Shown in pieces: positions 1 to 10,945 of a stretch of DNA of 64,000 nucleotides. A program made the position numbers and the translations under genes. Source of the DNA: Tipula vernalis (taxonomy: Eukaryota > Arthropoda > Insecta > Diptera > Tipulidae); assembly GCA_958295665.1 (NCBI GenBank), contig OY282560.1, positions 271,920,177 through 271,984,176 of the forward strand, given 5' to 3'. The notes under the pieces are model-generated. The model searched no databases. It was not told where the DNA came from and saw only the letters and a program-made list of their open reading frames with translations. Positions within the stretch are counted from its first letter, which is position 1; each line of letters begins with the position of its first letter.

Positions 1-349
1 TAATATGCTACCGGTGATTAGACCATTTTAAATGTGTTTTTATTAACACGAAGAAGTATATTAGTATTTACGAACGACCATTCAACGAAACCGACTAATA
101 GACAGAATTCTATTTATTTAATTTTTAATTTATATGATTTTAATATGTTCCGAAGATTGTAAGAGAATTCAATTCACGGCGAGCGCTTACAATCTTCGGA
201 ACATATTAAAATCATATAAATTAAAAATTAAATAAATATAGAATTCTGTCTATTAGTCGGATTCGTTGAATGATCGTTCGAAAATACTAATATACTTCTA
301 CGTGTTAATAAAAACACATTTAAAATGGTCTAATCACCGGTAGCATGTT
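1..349. repeat. Long inverted repeat (foldback) of family A unit
   Basis: Positions 1-172 are a near-perfect reverse complement of 187-349, with a spacer of about 14 bp that includes GGCGAGCG. The right arm is the part of the family A unit that follows the hammerhead. The left arm is the same segment inverted, with a few bases of hammerhead 3' flank (GAATTCTCTTAC) at the junction. The few mismatches suggest a fairly young structure or gene conversion. It continues directly into a full unit on the right. Confidence 0.9.
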
Positions 350-648
350 AGAAATTACATGAATTAATTAAAATTCAAAAAAAATTGAAAAAAAGTAAAA
401 TTAGCTTACACAGAAATAGAGCTGTATGAATGTCGTGAAGAAGAAAAAAATTGTAAGAGAATTTATCTGTATTGGTATAATTCGCTAGTACATAACGCAC
501 AGTACATTCTGTATATGTATATAGAATGTAAATTGTGGTATAATCAGTCCAGTCGCCGCGGCCTGATGAGAAGATTGATTTTTTCATCATCATAAGCTCA
601 TCAGTTCGAAACTGGATTGAATTCTATTACAATCTTCGGAACATATTA
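187..648 (+). repeat. Family A hammerhead unit, 440-bp period
   Basis: The sequence TTACAATCTTCGGAACATAT at 187 recurs at 627, so one full 440-bp unit plus about 22 bp of the next lies here. The hammerhead motif is near the end of the unit at 544-620. The same unit recurs at 13884-14180 and 17165-17540, where the spacing between cleavage sites, after removing an inserted transposon, is again about 440 bp. No ORF of note is present, so it looks like a non-coding, non-autonomous repeat. It resembles retrozymes or terminal repeats of Penelope-like elements (inference). Confidence 0.8.
544..620 (+). ncRNA. Hammerhead ribozyme motif, type III, family A copy 1
   Basis: Stem III pairs 544-553 with 611-620 (10 bp including one G.U). 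The cleavage triplet GUC is 552-554. Stem I is the 8-mer GCCGCGGC at 555-562, which can form a 3-bp stem with a 2-nt loop. CUGAUGA is 563-569, stem II starts GAA (570-572) and ends UUC (605-607), and GAAAC is 608-612. Every core position of the established hammerhead consensus is present, including the 10.1-11.1 G-C pair. Predicted cleavage is after 554. Stems I and II are unusually short, so activity is inferred. Confidence 0.75.
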
Positions 649-671
649 TAATTTAAAAACGAAAGATATTA

Positions 672-863
672 GGCCGTATTCCTGAATTTTATGGTATGTT
701 ATACTATTTTTGTTTAATTTTATTGCACTGGGATACAAGATAATGCCTTTATTATGACATGGTAATCTCATGTTATGTTATTTCCCAGCTGCCTACTAGA
801 ATCTGTATTGAAAAAACAAAAATAACATAATTTAGCACAACATTTCAAACCCTGAATACAGCC
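672..863. mobile_element. MITE with about 45-bp imperfect TIRs
   Basis: The left end GGCCGTATTCCTGAATTTTA matches the reverse complement of the right end (GGCTGTATTCAGGGTTTGAA) imperfectly over about 45 bp. TA lies on both sides (670-671 and 864-865), suggesting TA target duplication. It is 192 bp with no coding capacity. Superfamily is not determined. Confidence 0.5.
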
Positions 864-865
864 TA

Positions 866-1929
866 TTAGTTAACTAAAACGCAATAAATTTTCAGAAAAA
901 TGTCAGAAATCTCTTTTTCATTCATAAACGATCAATCGCGCGATTTTTAGTAATCTTTCGCTGGGTAACACCGACTAGCCATATTTTATAATATACAAAT
1001 ATAAAGCGTAACGCCTGTATGCTTGTAGGGGATGATCTTAAAGACTACGGAAGTGATTTTGACGGTACTTTCACTACTGAAGAGGGTTCCGGCTAGCAAA
1101 AATTTTTAACTGTGCTATACAAAATCGGTTACATAGTTTTAGAGATTTGGTACAATTGTAAGATCCGGTGGTTTATTTTCTAAAAAAACACAAGTAGCAT
1201 TTTTTTTGTAACATTCTTTCTATTTTACTTTTGTAGTTATCGTTTTTTATTTATTTTATAGTTGCTTTTATTGTTCTTATTATAGTGTTTATGTATCACA
1301 ATTTAAATTTTTTTTGACAATTCACAAAGGAGGTGAAATCAAAATCAGATCGGTGCTGACAGAAGACCAATAGATGGTGATCGAGGTCGTTTCAGTGTTC
1401 AAATTAAAATTAAGTTGCAGTTATCTTTGACTAAAATTTGAGAAAATAGTTGCTCGAATTAAGCGGTCAATTCAAATAAGCGAGCCACGCGATTTCGAGT
1501 TTGGTGATTTTCTATTTTTTTTAAAGTTTTATAAATATGTGTTACCATTGCTTGGCTTTTTATAGACAAATTAACCATTTAAAAAAAAAACTGAGAAATG
1601 GTTGAATTTATTTTAAAAGTTGTACTATATATTGGATGGAAAAATAGTATGAATGAAGAATATTGTACATTTCTTGAAAATATTCGTTGTTTATAATACG
1701 ATGTTATTTGGTTGATTTTTTGAGATTTGTGGTGATTCCTTGTTTTTTTTATAAGAATTAATTTATTCGAGATTTTTAGAAATGTCAAGGTCGTTTAAGT
1801 ATGCTTGAAATCGTCAGTATTAATCAAGTTTTAAGTGCCATTGCGTTGCGAATAGGGTTGTGATAACGGGAAGAGATTCTCAAACGTCAAGATTATTTGT
1901 GATTTTTTTATTAGCCTATTAAATATGTT
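866..1929. other. AT-rich intergenic sequence, no gene seen
   Basis: No coding signal or transposon protein was recognised. Positions 1755-1850 resemble 2650-2725 in direct orientation, so a degenerate repeat flanks the family B element on both sides. Confidence 0.5.
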
Positions 1930-2625
1930 TAATAAAATTCTTTCGGCTTTTTATAAAAAAAATATATTAAAAATAATGGCATTCACAACGACTTGTTAAT
2001 CAGAAAAAATGAAGAGGCCAATCATTTATAAATATATCTAGCAGAAAAAGTAGAAATATCAAAATCCCACCCGTATTTTAACCCGAAGTCAATACAAAGT
2101 CAATTTTGTCTATAAAAAGCCGAAAGAATCTTATTGATTGAATACAGACAAATTTTCTTTTTCTATTATTTGTGTGGGCATAAAACACACAGAAATGAGA
2201 GTTTTCCTTGAGTTTTTGATTTGGTGAATTTTATAATTCGCTAAGTCAATGCGTTCTTGCCTCATACGTAATGTATGAAGTGAGAATTTTGTTTTTGTAG
2301 TTTGGTCGTAGCTACCTGATGAGTAGACCGAACTTATCAGTAAGAAACCAAACTACCACAGAGAAAGCTCAAGGAAAGTTTTCATTTTTGGAGTCGATAT
2401 ACTTTGTATTGAGCTCGGGTTAAAGTACGGGTGGGATTTTGGTATTTCTACTTTTTCTGGTAGATATATGTATTTATAAATGATTGGCCTCTTCATTTTT
2501 TCTGATTAACAAGTCGAAATTGTTGTGAATGCCATTATTTTTAATATATTTTGTCTATAAAAGGCCGAAACAATCTTATTGATTTAATACAGAGAAACTT
2601 TCTCTTTCTAAATATGTTTAGTTCA
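1930..2625 (+). mobile_element. Family B hammerhead foldback element
   Basis: Positions 1930-2100 are an imperfect reverse complement of 2405-2580. Positions 2104-2170 recur directly at 2549-2616, giving a unit of about 445 bp. The order is therefore inverted partial unit, one full unit, then about 70 bp of the next unit, the same plan as 1-648 although the sequences differ. A hammerhead motif lies at 2297-2356. A box ATAATTCGCTA at 2233-2243 is shared with family A at nearly the same distance from the cleavage site. No ORF of note is present. Confidence 0.75.
2297..2356 (+). ncRNA. Hammerhead ribozyme motif, type III, family B copy 1
   Basis: Stem III is a perfect 10-bp pairing of 2297-2306 with 2347-2356. 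GUC is 2305-2307, stem I is GTAGCTAC at 2308-2315, CUGAUGA is 2316-2322 and GAAAC is 2344-2348. Stem II should be GUA/UAC, but the base before GAAAC is A where the other family B copy has C. The 10.1-11.1 pair is therefore lost and this copy may be slow or inactive. Confidence 0.7.
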
Positions 2626-4074
2626 GCTATGTGAACTTCTTAATTTTTAGAGAAATTATTAATTTTTCGAGATTTTTCGTAATATTATGCGAGACCATTT
2701 AAGGATATTAATATTATTCAAGTTCAGAATGAGATTTGTATACACAATTTGTGAATTTTATATTAATTCAGGGTACATGAAGGTTATTCGTTGATTTGCA
2801 TGATATTACTAATGGTTCAAAATTGTCGAATCAAAAGAGAACATAAGAAACATACATTGAGATTGAATATACATACATACATTTGATTCATTACATGAAA
2901 ATAAAAACGGAGTAAAAAACGTGTAGTGATAAAATAGAGACATCTATGTTATAGTACGAAAAATTCATTTTCGCCAGCTAAACTTCCTAGTACACAGTGC
3001 AATTCAGCGCTTGGGTAATTTTTATATGAAAAAAGGCCTTTATAAGATAATATAAATAAAAATTAATCGATAAATTAAAATGTCAATTAATATGTTACCA
3101 AAATATGATTAAGGTATCAAAAAATATCGACATAAAATAGTTTAGAAAACCTATATTAGCCTTTAACTTGATAAGGAAATTATGGCTGGTTGACTGGTTG
3201 GGGAGTTGTTTAACCCGAGCAATTAATGAATACAAACTCTGGTTCCAGAGTTAAGTAGAGTTGTCTGTAATAAATCAAACGTTTAAAGCAAACAATCGTT
3301 TTATTTTTTGCCTAATGACACAACTCCTTTTCAATAGTGGCGGTGCAGAACTAAAAATTTTGGTTAATTGAAATTTTACAAAATTTTCATTTTTTGTTTA
3401 TGAGCTAATATGTTTTAGGCCTTTGAATAGACTATCTTAGTACTATAAAAAACAAGTTTCATTCAATTATATTAGTTGGTTGCATTTACATATGTATAAG
3501 ATAAATTCCCAAGATTTAAAAAAAAATATTTTTTTAGCCAGATAAAGCCGGATATTTCAGCTAGTATATTTATAAATGTGTAGGTACATTTGATTGTCGC
3601 ATGTTCATTCGTAGAACAAATTTCTGTAAATCCCAAAAATAAATTTCTCTAAATGAGATGAGAAAAAATCCAAAAATTCTCCGACAAAAACTCCTTGAAT
3701 TAATAAATACAGGCTAAAATGTTGTTCCCAGGACCGAAATTTGCATAATTTTGATTATATCTGATATTACTAAAAAACCACCAATAAAAATTTCACACGT
3801 CTAAAATATTAGAGGAATTAGAATTTTATTGTAAATAAATACTTGATTGCCGGTTTTGGTTATGATGGCTTACCGGAAAACCGGTAAAGCAAAACTTGCT
3901 GCTTCAACAGTGATATAACTCAAAAAATGGCATTTTGTGTAAAATCGATTTATATAATTTGGGCAATTTTCCATTTCGACAATTTCCAGATAAAATCTCG
4001 CACAAAAACTGACACAAATAAAATTATAACGCACAACTAAAAATGTGTCCGTTTTTATCTTCGTCGTTACGGTT
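2626..4074. other. AT-rich sequence without recognised gene
   Basis: Only short open frames and A/T-rich runs are seen. Short motifs around a CCGGTTTTGG / AAAACCGGT pairing at 3849-3888 could form a small hairpin. Nothing else could be supported. Confidence 0.4.
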
Positions 4075-4142
4075 ATTTTGTATTAATCAATAGAATGCTA
4101 TTGATTAATACAAAATAGCTTGCGTTTTGTATTAATCAATAG
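4075..4142. repeat. Three-copy short inverted/direct repeat
   Basis: ATTTTGTATTAATCAATAG occurs at 4075-4093, as its exact reverse complement at 4098-4116, and again directly at 4125-4142 without its first base. The first two copies form a 19-bp stem with a 4-nt loop, and the third can pair with the second in competition. Confidence 0.85.
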
Positions 4143-7100
4143 CCATTGCTACCAATAGCCAAATATCTGTTGGGTTTTTTATGTAGATCAGTAGGTAGGA
4201 TCATTTAGTATATAACAAAGCATTAAAACCAAAGATACGTAATTTTCGAATAATGCCATTTCATTTAACATGCGATTTTTAATGAACTCTAAAACTCCCT
4301 TCGAAATTTAGCGTTGCAACTTCTTTGATAAGAAATCAAAATTTCAATAAGAAATCGTCAAAAGTCTTTGGTAAAAGAAAATTATTACATCTTAAAATGC
4401 GACTTTTTGAAAACTGAACGATTGCTAAATATCCCTGAATTTCAATTATTTTATCTAATATTCTGTAAACTAACTTGTTTTCCAATTATCGTGTGACTAG
4501 AAGAGTCAAACTTTCCGCGCGAATTAATTTTTTAATCGCGAATCTGATTTATTGTATATGACATAATGATGAACACATCTTATATACTGAAATCATTCTT
4601 TAAGTAACAACAAAATAACGTGAAATGTAACAATTAAAAGAAGAAACATCATAAATTAAACCTTTCATCGTCACTATTCATCTTTCAAATAATTTCGAGG
4701 GAGTACAGGAATCTTTTGCGTTAACGGGATCAACATCACATAAATACTGAAGTACCAAATCATTTCCCTTTACATCGAATTGTACAAAATTGATAAATCC
4801 TTCTGGAATAACAAGTAAAAATTAAAATTTGAAATAAATCAGAATTTAAAACCAAAAGTAATCAGAATTATGTTACATCAGTCTCTGCATTCTTTTATTA
4901 CATCTCTCAATCAAAGCACATAAATAAATCGATATCTAAATTGGTTTTTCACTTAAATATAATGTTATGCACAAATTATATCTAACCCGACTTATAAATA
5001 TTTATGTATACCACGTGTTCAACTAAGTGTAATTTACAACAGGTATACACGCCTATATTTTTCTGTCGCTGTCATCTACGTAATATAAATACATACATAT
5101 ATGGTATACATAAAATAATATTTACATAAAAAATATATTTAAATGGAACTGTTATTCCAGTTTTGCATACATATAGTGAACATGCATTTGACGCACGAAA
5201 AAAATCAAAAAAATCGATAAATAAATCAAAATAGGTATATACTAACCACCTTCGCTAACCTTAACACCATAGAATAAGTTTTTTCTCTTGAAATGTAATA
5301 CATATTTCATAAGTTTGTATTAACAATTAAATAGGTAATTGAAAAGTTATTGCATGCATTTTTTTTTTTTTTTTTTTTGATTAACAAGAGAATTTTATTT
5401 TTTATTTTGCATATTATTACAATATTATATTTAGATAAATTATTTTTCATTTTCTTTCGATATATTTTTCTTTTCAATTGAAATAACAATCAGTGACGCG
5501 GCATGAATAGAGAGCACGATTTAAAATTAGTTTTAAACAACTTCATTTGTACATTAATTTATATGGCGAATGGTGACAAATAGTTCACGGGGGCAAGTTA
5601 TTAATGTGTCAGATTATTATTAAACCACACAATTTATATAACACTTAATATTTACGTACATATACATAATAAAATCACATTCGCACTCATTTCTTATCTT
5701 CATTATCACCATCAGTATTTCTTGTGTTCATGATCTCAATGCACTTAAACAAACAATTGTTGGTGATATAAATATGTAAATACTATATGTTCGTATGTAC
5801 AGTCTTTAACAAAAATATTTGTGCTGCTCGTAAATATTGTAAAAATAATTTATTCCTTAATTTCATTTTTGGGCAACTCTCAGTTACATATTAAAATCTT
5901 TTGGATTAATTAAAAACAGTTTCGTAACAAAAAATTAATTGTTACGGAAAAATTATTTTTTCTAAGTACAATATCCATATAAAGGCAATTTTGCTAAGTA
6001 CTGTATAATATTTACAACACAGATTTTAGAATTGTGTTTGTCTTTCTATGCAAAGTCTGTTAGTTATACCTATAGTCACATGCAGACAAAAAACAACGTT
6101 TTGTTGATATGTCCTACATTTATATATTATGTTTATGTATAAAGCTTGAATGTAAACTACAATTATTAGATTACGTATTTAAAATTATATTATTTCAAAT
6201 TATAAGTTCAAAATGTAAAGAATATGTTTAAGTACAGGTAGGCAATTTTTGTTTAAGAAATAGTAACGTATTTTTCTAAAAAAAAAAAAAAATAACGTTT
6301 AGTAAAAACATCAATACCTTTAATTAAAACCAAAAGTTTTAAATAATTAATGGTCTAACAGTGTTTATAAATATTAATTTTAATTTATTTATGTGTGCTT
6401 CATAGGCCACAATTATGATTCTATGGTGTTATGTAATTGAAATGGTTACATGAAAGTCAACAAATCAAATAATTTGTTCAATAATAAACGGCCATCCATA
6501 GTAGAACATTAGGACTTGACCATTAAACTTAATAATTGACAGTTAAAATTAATAACAGTTAATACAAATAATTAATAATTAAATTAAAGAAAGGATAACT
6601 GAAAAAACAAAAGCCGGACAACTGGGTCACTTTCATCACGCTCCCCAAACGCTTTAAGTTCTAAAAGCCTACCTACAAATAAATTTGGATTTAAACTATA
6701 AAATATTTATGCACTGACACAGAAGTAATTCGATTAATGTTTGTAAATTACTTGGATACTTTTAAATTAAAATTAAATATTAAAATTTGTTTGTTATTGT
6801 TGCATTGCTTACCTAAAGACAAGTATCCAGAAGCTCCAACTCGATATAATGATAAAATAGCTAGCGATACGTCAAATAATTTTGGTCCATTCTTTAATCG
6901 ATGATTTTGTTACCCCCGCATCTCTCGCTCATCGTGATAATGAGCGGGAACCAACATGAATTACTGTAATTTTCCCTGACAATTTTATAAATAGTCAAAT
7001 GATTCTCTGTTGGACTAAGCACATGAATTTATTTTACGTTGAAATAGGAGGAGAAATTTGTTTGCCGATTTTTTTTTTAAATAATAGTCCATTATTGTTC

Positions 7101-8090
7101 TCGTTAGTAAGGTTTGTTATTATTCAACTGTATAGTAGTTATGAGCTGATCGGTTGGTAATCGTCCTAGAATTTTTTAATGGATAATTGATTTTAGTGTA
7201 AGATGTTTAAATCCTTCACCGGTAAATAATGGAAGGTCTTGCACACCGCATGTTTTCGATTGATTCAATATTAAGAATGGTGACTTCATTCGGCATCGAA
7301 TTTTATCCAAATTTGCCAAGAACTTTAATAATTACTTATATAATTATACTTATCATTTACTAATTAACATTATACTTAACCTTCTTCGACTTAGTTTCTT
7401 TTAAGTTTTCACAAACTTAAACTTCATAATTATTAAATTCATAAACATGGCTCAATAAATACGAGAATGTAGATTTAGATGTATACTAAGATTTTCTAAC
7501 TTTTCAAATATTTTTCTAAATATACGAGTAGAATTCTTAAATTTCAATGTTTCTCGCAAACTCGTACTATTTTAAATTTCCTAATTTTTAAAATTAAATT
7601 GCTAAATAAAACTGTAAATTTATCAACAACTAAAAAAATTTCTAATTTAACAATTGAATTTCAAATATTTTTAGTTTCCAAATTTCTAATTTCCTAAGCC
7701 TTTAACACAAATGCGATTCTCCCTTTGTTTACTAGTTTACTTTCATTTATTTCTAAAGCCTCAATTTTCTTAGTATTTTTATTATAATACACAACTAACT
7801 TTCATAATCCTAAATTTGTAAAAAATACTTAAATTAGTAGATAATCCGTTTCTAACTTCAAAACACGTTTCTAGTCTTCAAAATTCAAGAAAAAGAAATT
7901 CTCTATGTTTCAAGTTATCAAATTTGTTTAATTTGAAATTACATAATATTATTCCTAAATATTAGAAAAAATAAATAATATATTTTTAATTTCAAGAGTC
8001 GCCTGCACCATTACTCAGCGCTGCACGATAATGAACAGGAGTTTGAGGTGTGGATCCATCAAGCTGGATGAAGTAAACTAGTTTAGAGAA
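4143..8090. other. AT-rich sequence, no gene seen
   Basis: About 4 kb of roughly 75% A+T. It has a T run at about 5359-5378, an A run near 6279, and many short AAATT-type strings. No transposon protein, TIR pair or RNA gene was recognised. Confidence 0.4.
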
Positions 8091-8093
8091 TTC

Positions 8094-8265
8094 AAAAATG
8101 AAACTACCGCCATAGCAGAAAAGGGCATCCCAGCACGATACAAAAAACCCAAAACCACTGATGTGCAGAAAAAAAAATAAAATAGACGGAGAGAAAGATA
8201 GTGGCTTCGATAGTGAGCTTAAAGACAGTTTTGAAGAAGCAGTGAATAAGGAGCATCGGAGGTAA
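8094..8265 (+). pseudogene. Short coding-like relic, unidentified
   Basis: Two adjoining frames read like charged protein. 8094-8177 gives a basic stretch containing IPARYKKPKTTDVQ. After a run of A and a stop at 8178-8180, 8185-8262 reads EKDSGFDSELKDSFEEAVNK and ends at TAA 8263-8265. A single frameshift in the A run would join them. The composition would suit a retroelement ORF1 or gag fragment, but no domain was recognised. Confidence 0.25.
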
Positions 8266-9462
8266 TAATTGCAATTATTTTATAGGTAGTAATAATTTGA
8301 TTATTTTAAGAGGAGAGCAACAAAATCGGAAAAATCGAATTCTTCATCGGAATATTAAAGGTCCTAATCCGACTACGAATAACTTGAGCCACTTAGCCTC
8401 ATTCCGGGCAACCTTCCATTCATTTTTACAGCAATAATACTCAGTAAACCTTACCAGAAAGCTCAAAAATAGTATAGTTTACTCTCTTATGATGAGAAAA
8501 ACCCTGAAAAGATATAACTGCAAGTTGGCATGAATTCGATTTATTTTCGCAAAAAACTATCACCATAATGTAAGCCAAACGACCGTAACCAATGACGACG
8601 GTCGCAAATTTATGAATTGCTTTCGCCGCACTAAATTTACTCAATACTAACCAATGGGCCAAGTTTGAAATTAAATTGTGGTGGACTTACTACTTAGTGA
8701 CAGGCCTAATATAAAGAATTTAGTTGATCAATATAAAAATATTGATGTAATGGACAACTTTCGGTTTCTATATCACGATTCACTACAAAGTTGAAAATTA
8801 TTTGATAAAAAATTAGTGGGAACAATTAAAATAATAAGACTTGTATGTCTTTGACATTTCTGGTTCCTTCACAGCAAAGTAGAAGCACTATGTAGGTCGA
8901 ACCCAGAACAATTACTTCCAGAAGACAATGACCGTGGCAATTCCGAAGTAAAATCTGGGTGAAATGCAGAAAACCCGTTTCATTTTAACAAATAGTTTGA
9001 CGCAGCATACCATAAACAATATCATATAATTTGATAAATGATAAATTTTCGTGTAATTTTACCTATTTAAGACACAAAACAATGCATGTTTTTCGTTTCC
9101 AGCATAAATCCACCACATTAAGTGAAAATAAAAACACAAATTGGTAAATCATCGGCCTAAAACCCAATTTTCATAGTTTTTTTTTTGTGCATTTTCGGAT
9201 AAAACACGAATAAATAGTCACCGAGGAGAAACGTCTTCAAAATCGGTCAAAAAACATCGGAATTATTCAAATATTAAAATTGTAAATTTTTACATTTGCA
9301 AATCTTGCCTCGCAAGGGTTAAAAATTTTCCTATTTTACAATTTATCTCGCTGTCGTTTCTAATTCCCATAAATAAAGCTATTAGGTCAGGTGATATTGG
9401 GCGCTTTCTGAATTGCCAACAAGTATATTACTTTAATAATCGCCTCCACATTTTCTTAGCGA
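8266..9462. other. Intergenic sequence, nothing recognised
   Basis: No feature was supported. The short open frame on the minus strand at 8441-8662 has no recognisable motif. Confidence 0.35.
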
Positions 9463-10090
9463 GCATTTGGGGAAACCAGTGCTTTAACTCCCAAAATGCA
9501 GTCTTTCATCTATAAATCGTTGGTCCCACCGACGCTATCGTATGCTTCCTTGGTATGGTGGGCAGTGGTTAAATTAAAGGCGTCAATTTGTATACTCTAC
9601 GTTCTACAAATTATTGCTTGTAGGGCTATGTGGAACATTCTTGGAGTAGGTGTGGGTCAAAGAATAATTCTTAATGAGTATGACTGTATATCGTTAGTAC
9701 TAGAAATTGATAAGGTTAATGATAGACTATTGTTTGAATTCAACTTCACTATTCATTATTCTGTTTAAGAAATAGAATGGGGATCATGTGGGTTCGTGCC
9801 TATTGTGGCATTGAGGGTAATGCAACTGCTGATTCTTTAGCAGAAGCTAGGGCTGGGTTAAAATTGTACGGCCCCGAACCAGTTGCTTCCTTACCATTTA
9901 ACTATGTTAAGCAGGCGGTTAAAAATTGCTGCCTGCTTCGATGGGATTATTTGACTCTAGGTCTGTTGTTTAAGATCAATGTCTTGTTTCCAATTTATGA
10001 TATAATCCTTGGTTTGCACCATGGGGTATTTGTGGCGTTGAGTGCGGAACCTCGGTTGGTTCCAACCAATTTTTTAATAAAAATAATACA
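9463..10090 (+). pseudogene. LINE relic: RT C-terminus joined to RNase H
   Basis: From 9463 the frame reads a tract ending with the RT thumb motif LSYASLVWWAVVKLKASICI, followed by LQIIACRAMW. This corresponds to the conserved P-x-L-x-YAS-x-VWW-P...K segment of Jockey/R1/LOA/I-type non-LTR retrotransposons. After a stop near 9768, 9777 onward reads WVRAYCGIEGNATADSLAEA, the last part of an RNase H domain (WV-x-x-H/C-x-GI-x-GN-x-x-AD-x-LA). The catalytic first half of RNase H is missing, so the copy has an internal deletion and is inactive. Clade assignment is tentative. Confidence 0.7.
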
Positions 10091-10421
10091 ACGATAAATG
10101 AGCGGAATTTGCTAATTAACTGATACACTCGGGCTACTACAGACGTTTTAGTTGGTTTTGGATCAGCCTTCAAAATGTTGTTTTTATTTAACATGTTGTC
10201 AACGGTTGACGGAAGTAGAATTGAACGCGTATAATGACTCGCCTGTGAAAAACATTGGATCAATTATGCTTTGCTTAGGTTAGTTTAGCTCGTTTAGCTC
10301 TTTTGCTACTTTGATATTTTGGTTTAATTTATTGTTACATAACAAATGAAATATCAGAAAAGGGACTAATTTCTTTAAGTCCTATATCGAAACATTACAA
10401 ATAAACTATTATTATACTGAA

Positions 10422-10945
10422 GGGTGATCCAATTTGAGTTTAATTTTAAAATTTTTAGTAAAACGGAAAAAAATATTGATAAGTATCTTAAGTTTGATTA
10501 ACGACAATTTTGTTGGTTTATAAATCCACCATTCAAAATTTGCTTCGTCGCTAAAGACGACTTTGTTGAAAAAATTCGCATTTTCAAGTTTTTCTTGTAT
10601 GGCCCAATAGTAAATTGATGACCTAATCTAAAGTCTGATGACTCTATTTTTTGAGTTATATGAATCTTGTATGCATTTAAATAAAGATCTTTGTGTACAA
10701 TTTTGAAACAAGTGGTTGGTGGAATTTGTAATTGCTGGAAACGATGAAGAATTGATGTTTTTGGACTCTCATTAACACTATCACTTACACCAGCATAATT
10801 TTCTATGCTTTTTTCAATTTTTACCGAACCATTTTCCACAAATTTTGCAATAATTTTCCGAATCACCACAATTGACGGACAATTTTCTCTTCCATATTCT
10901 GTACGAAATTTTCTACAACTTCTACATAAGTTTCACCAATTTAAA
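10422..10945 (-). pseudogene. Tc1/mariner-type (DUF4817-like) transposase relic
   Basis: On the minus strand from about 10905, sequence reads an N-terminal helix-turn-helix region (FRTEYGRENCPS, then IRKIIAKFVENGSV). It continues into a segment with SPKTSILHRFQQLQIP and IVHKDLYLNAYKIHITQ, typical of the transposases annotated with DUF4817 plus a DDE_3 domain. The catalytic FSDEANF tract occurs around 10550 in a different frame, followed by an NKQNC-like remnant, so at least one frameshift is present. AAGGGTGATCCAATTTGAG at about 10424 looks like a terminal sequence of this group. About two thirds of the protein is missing. Confidence 0.6.

Noticed and set aside
600..620. AGTTCGAAACT as a tRNA B-box, suggesting a tRNA-derived SINE.
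   Set aside because: No A box at the right distance and no clover-leaf; the sequence is explained as the hammerhead GAAAC strand.
1..650. Assembly artefact as the cause of the 1-349 palindrome.
   Set aside because: An independent element (1930-2625) shows the same inverted-partial-unit layout with different sequence, and the arms are not identical. A window-edge artefact cannot be fully excluded.
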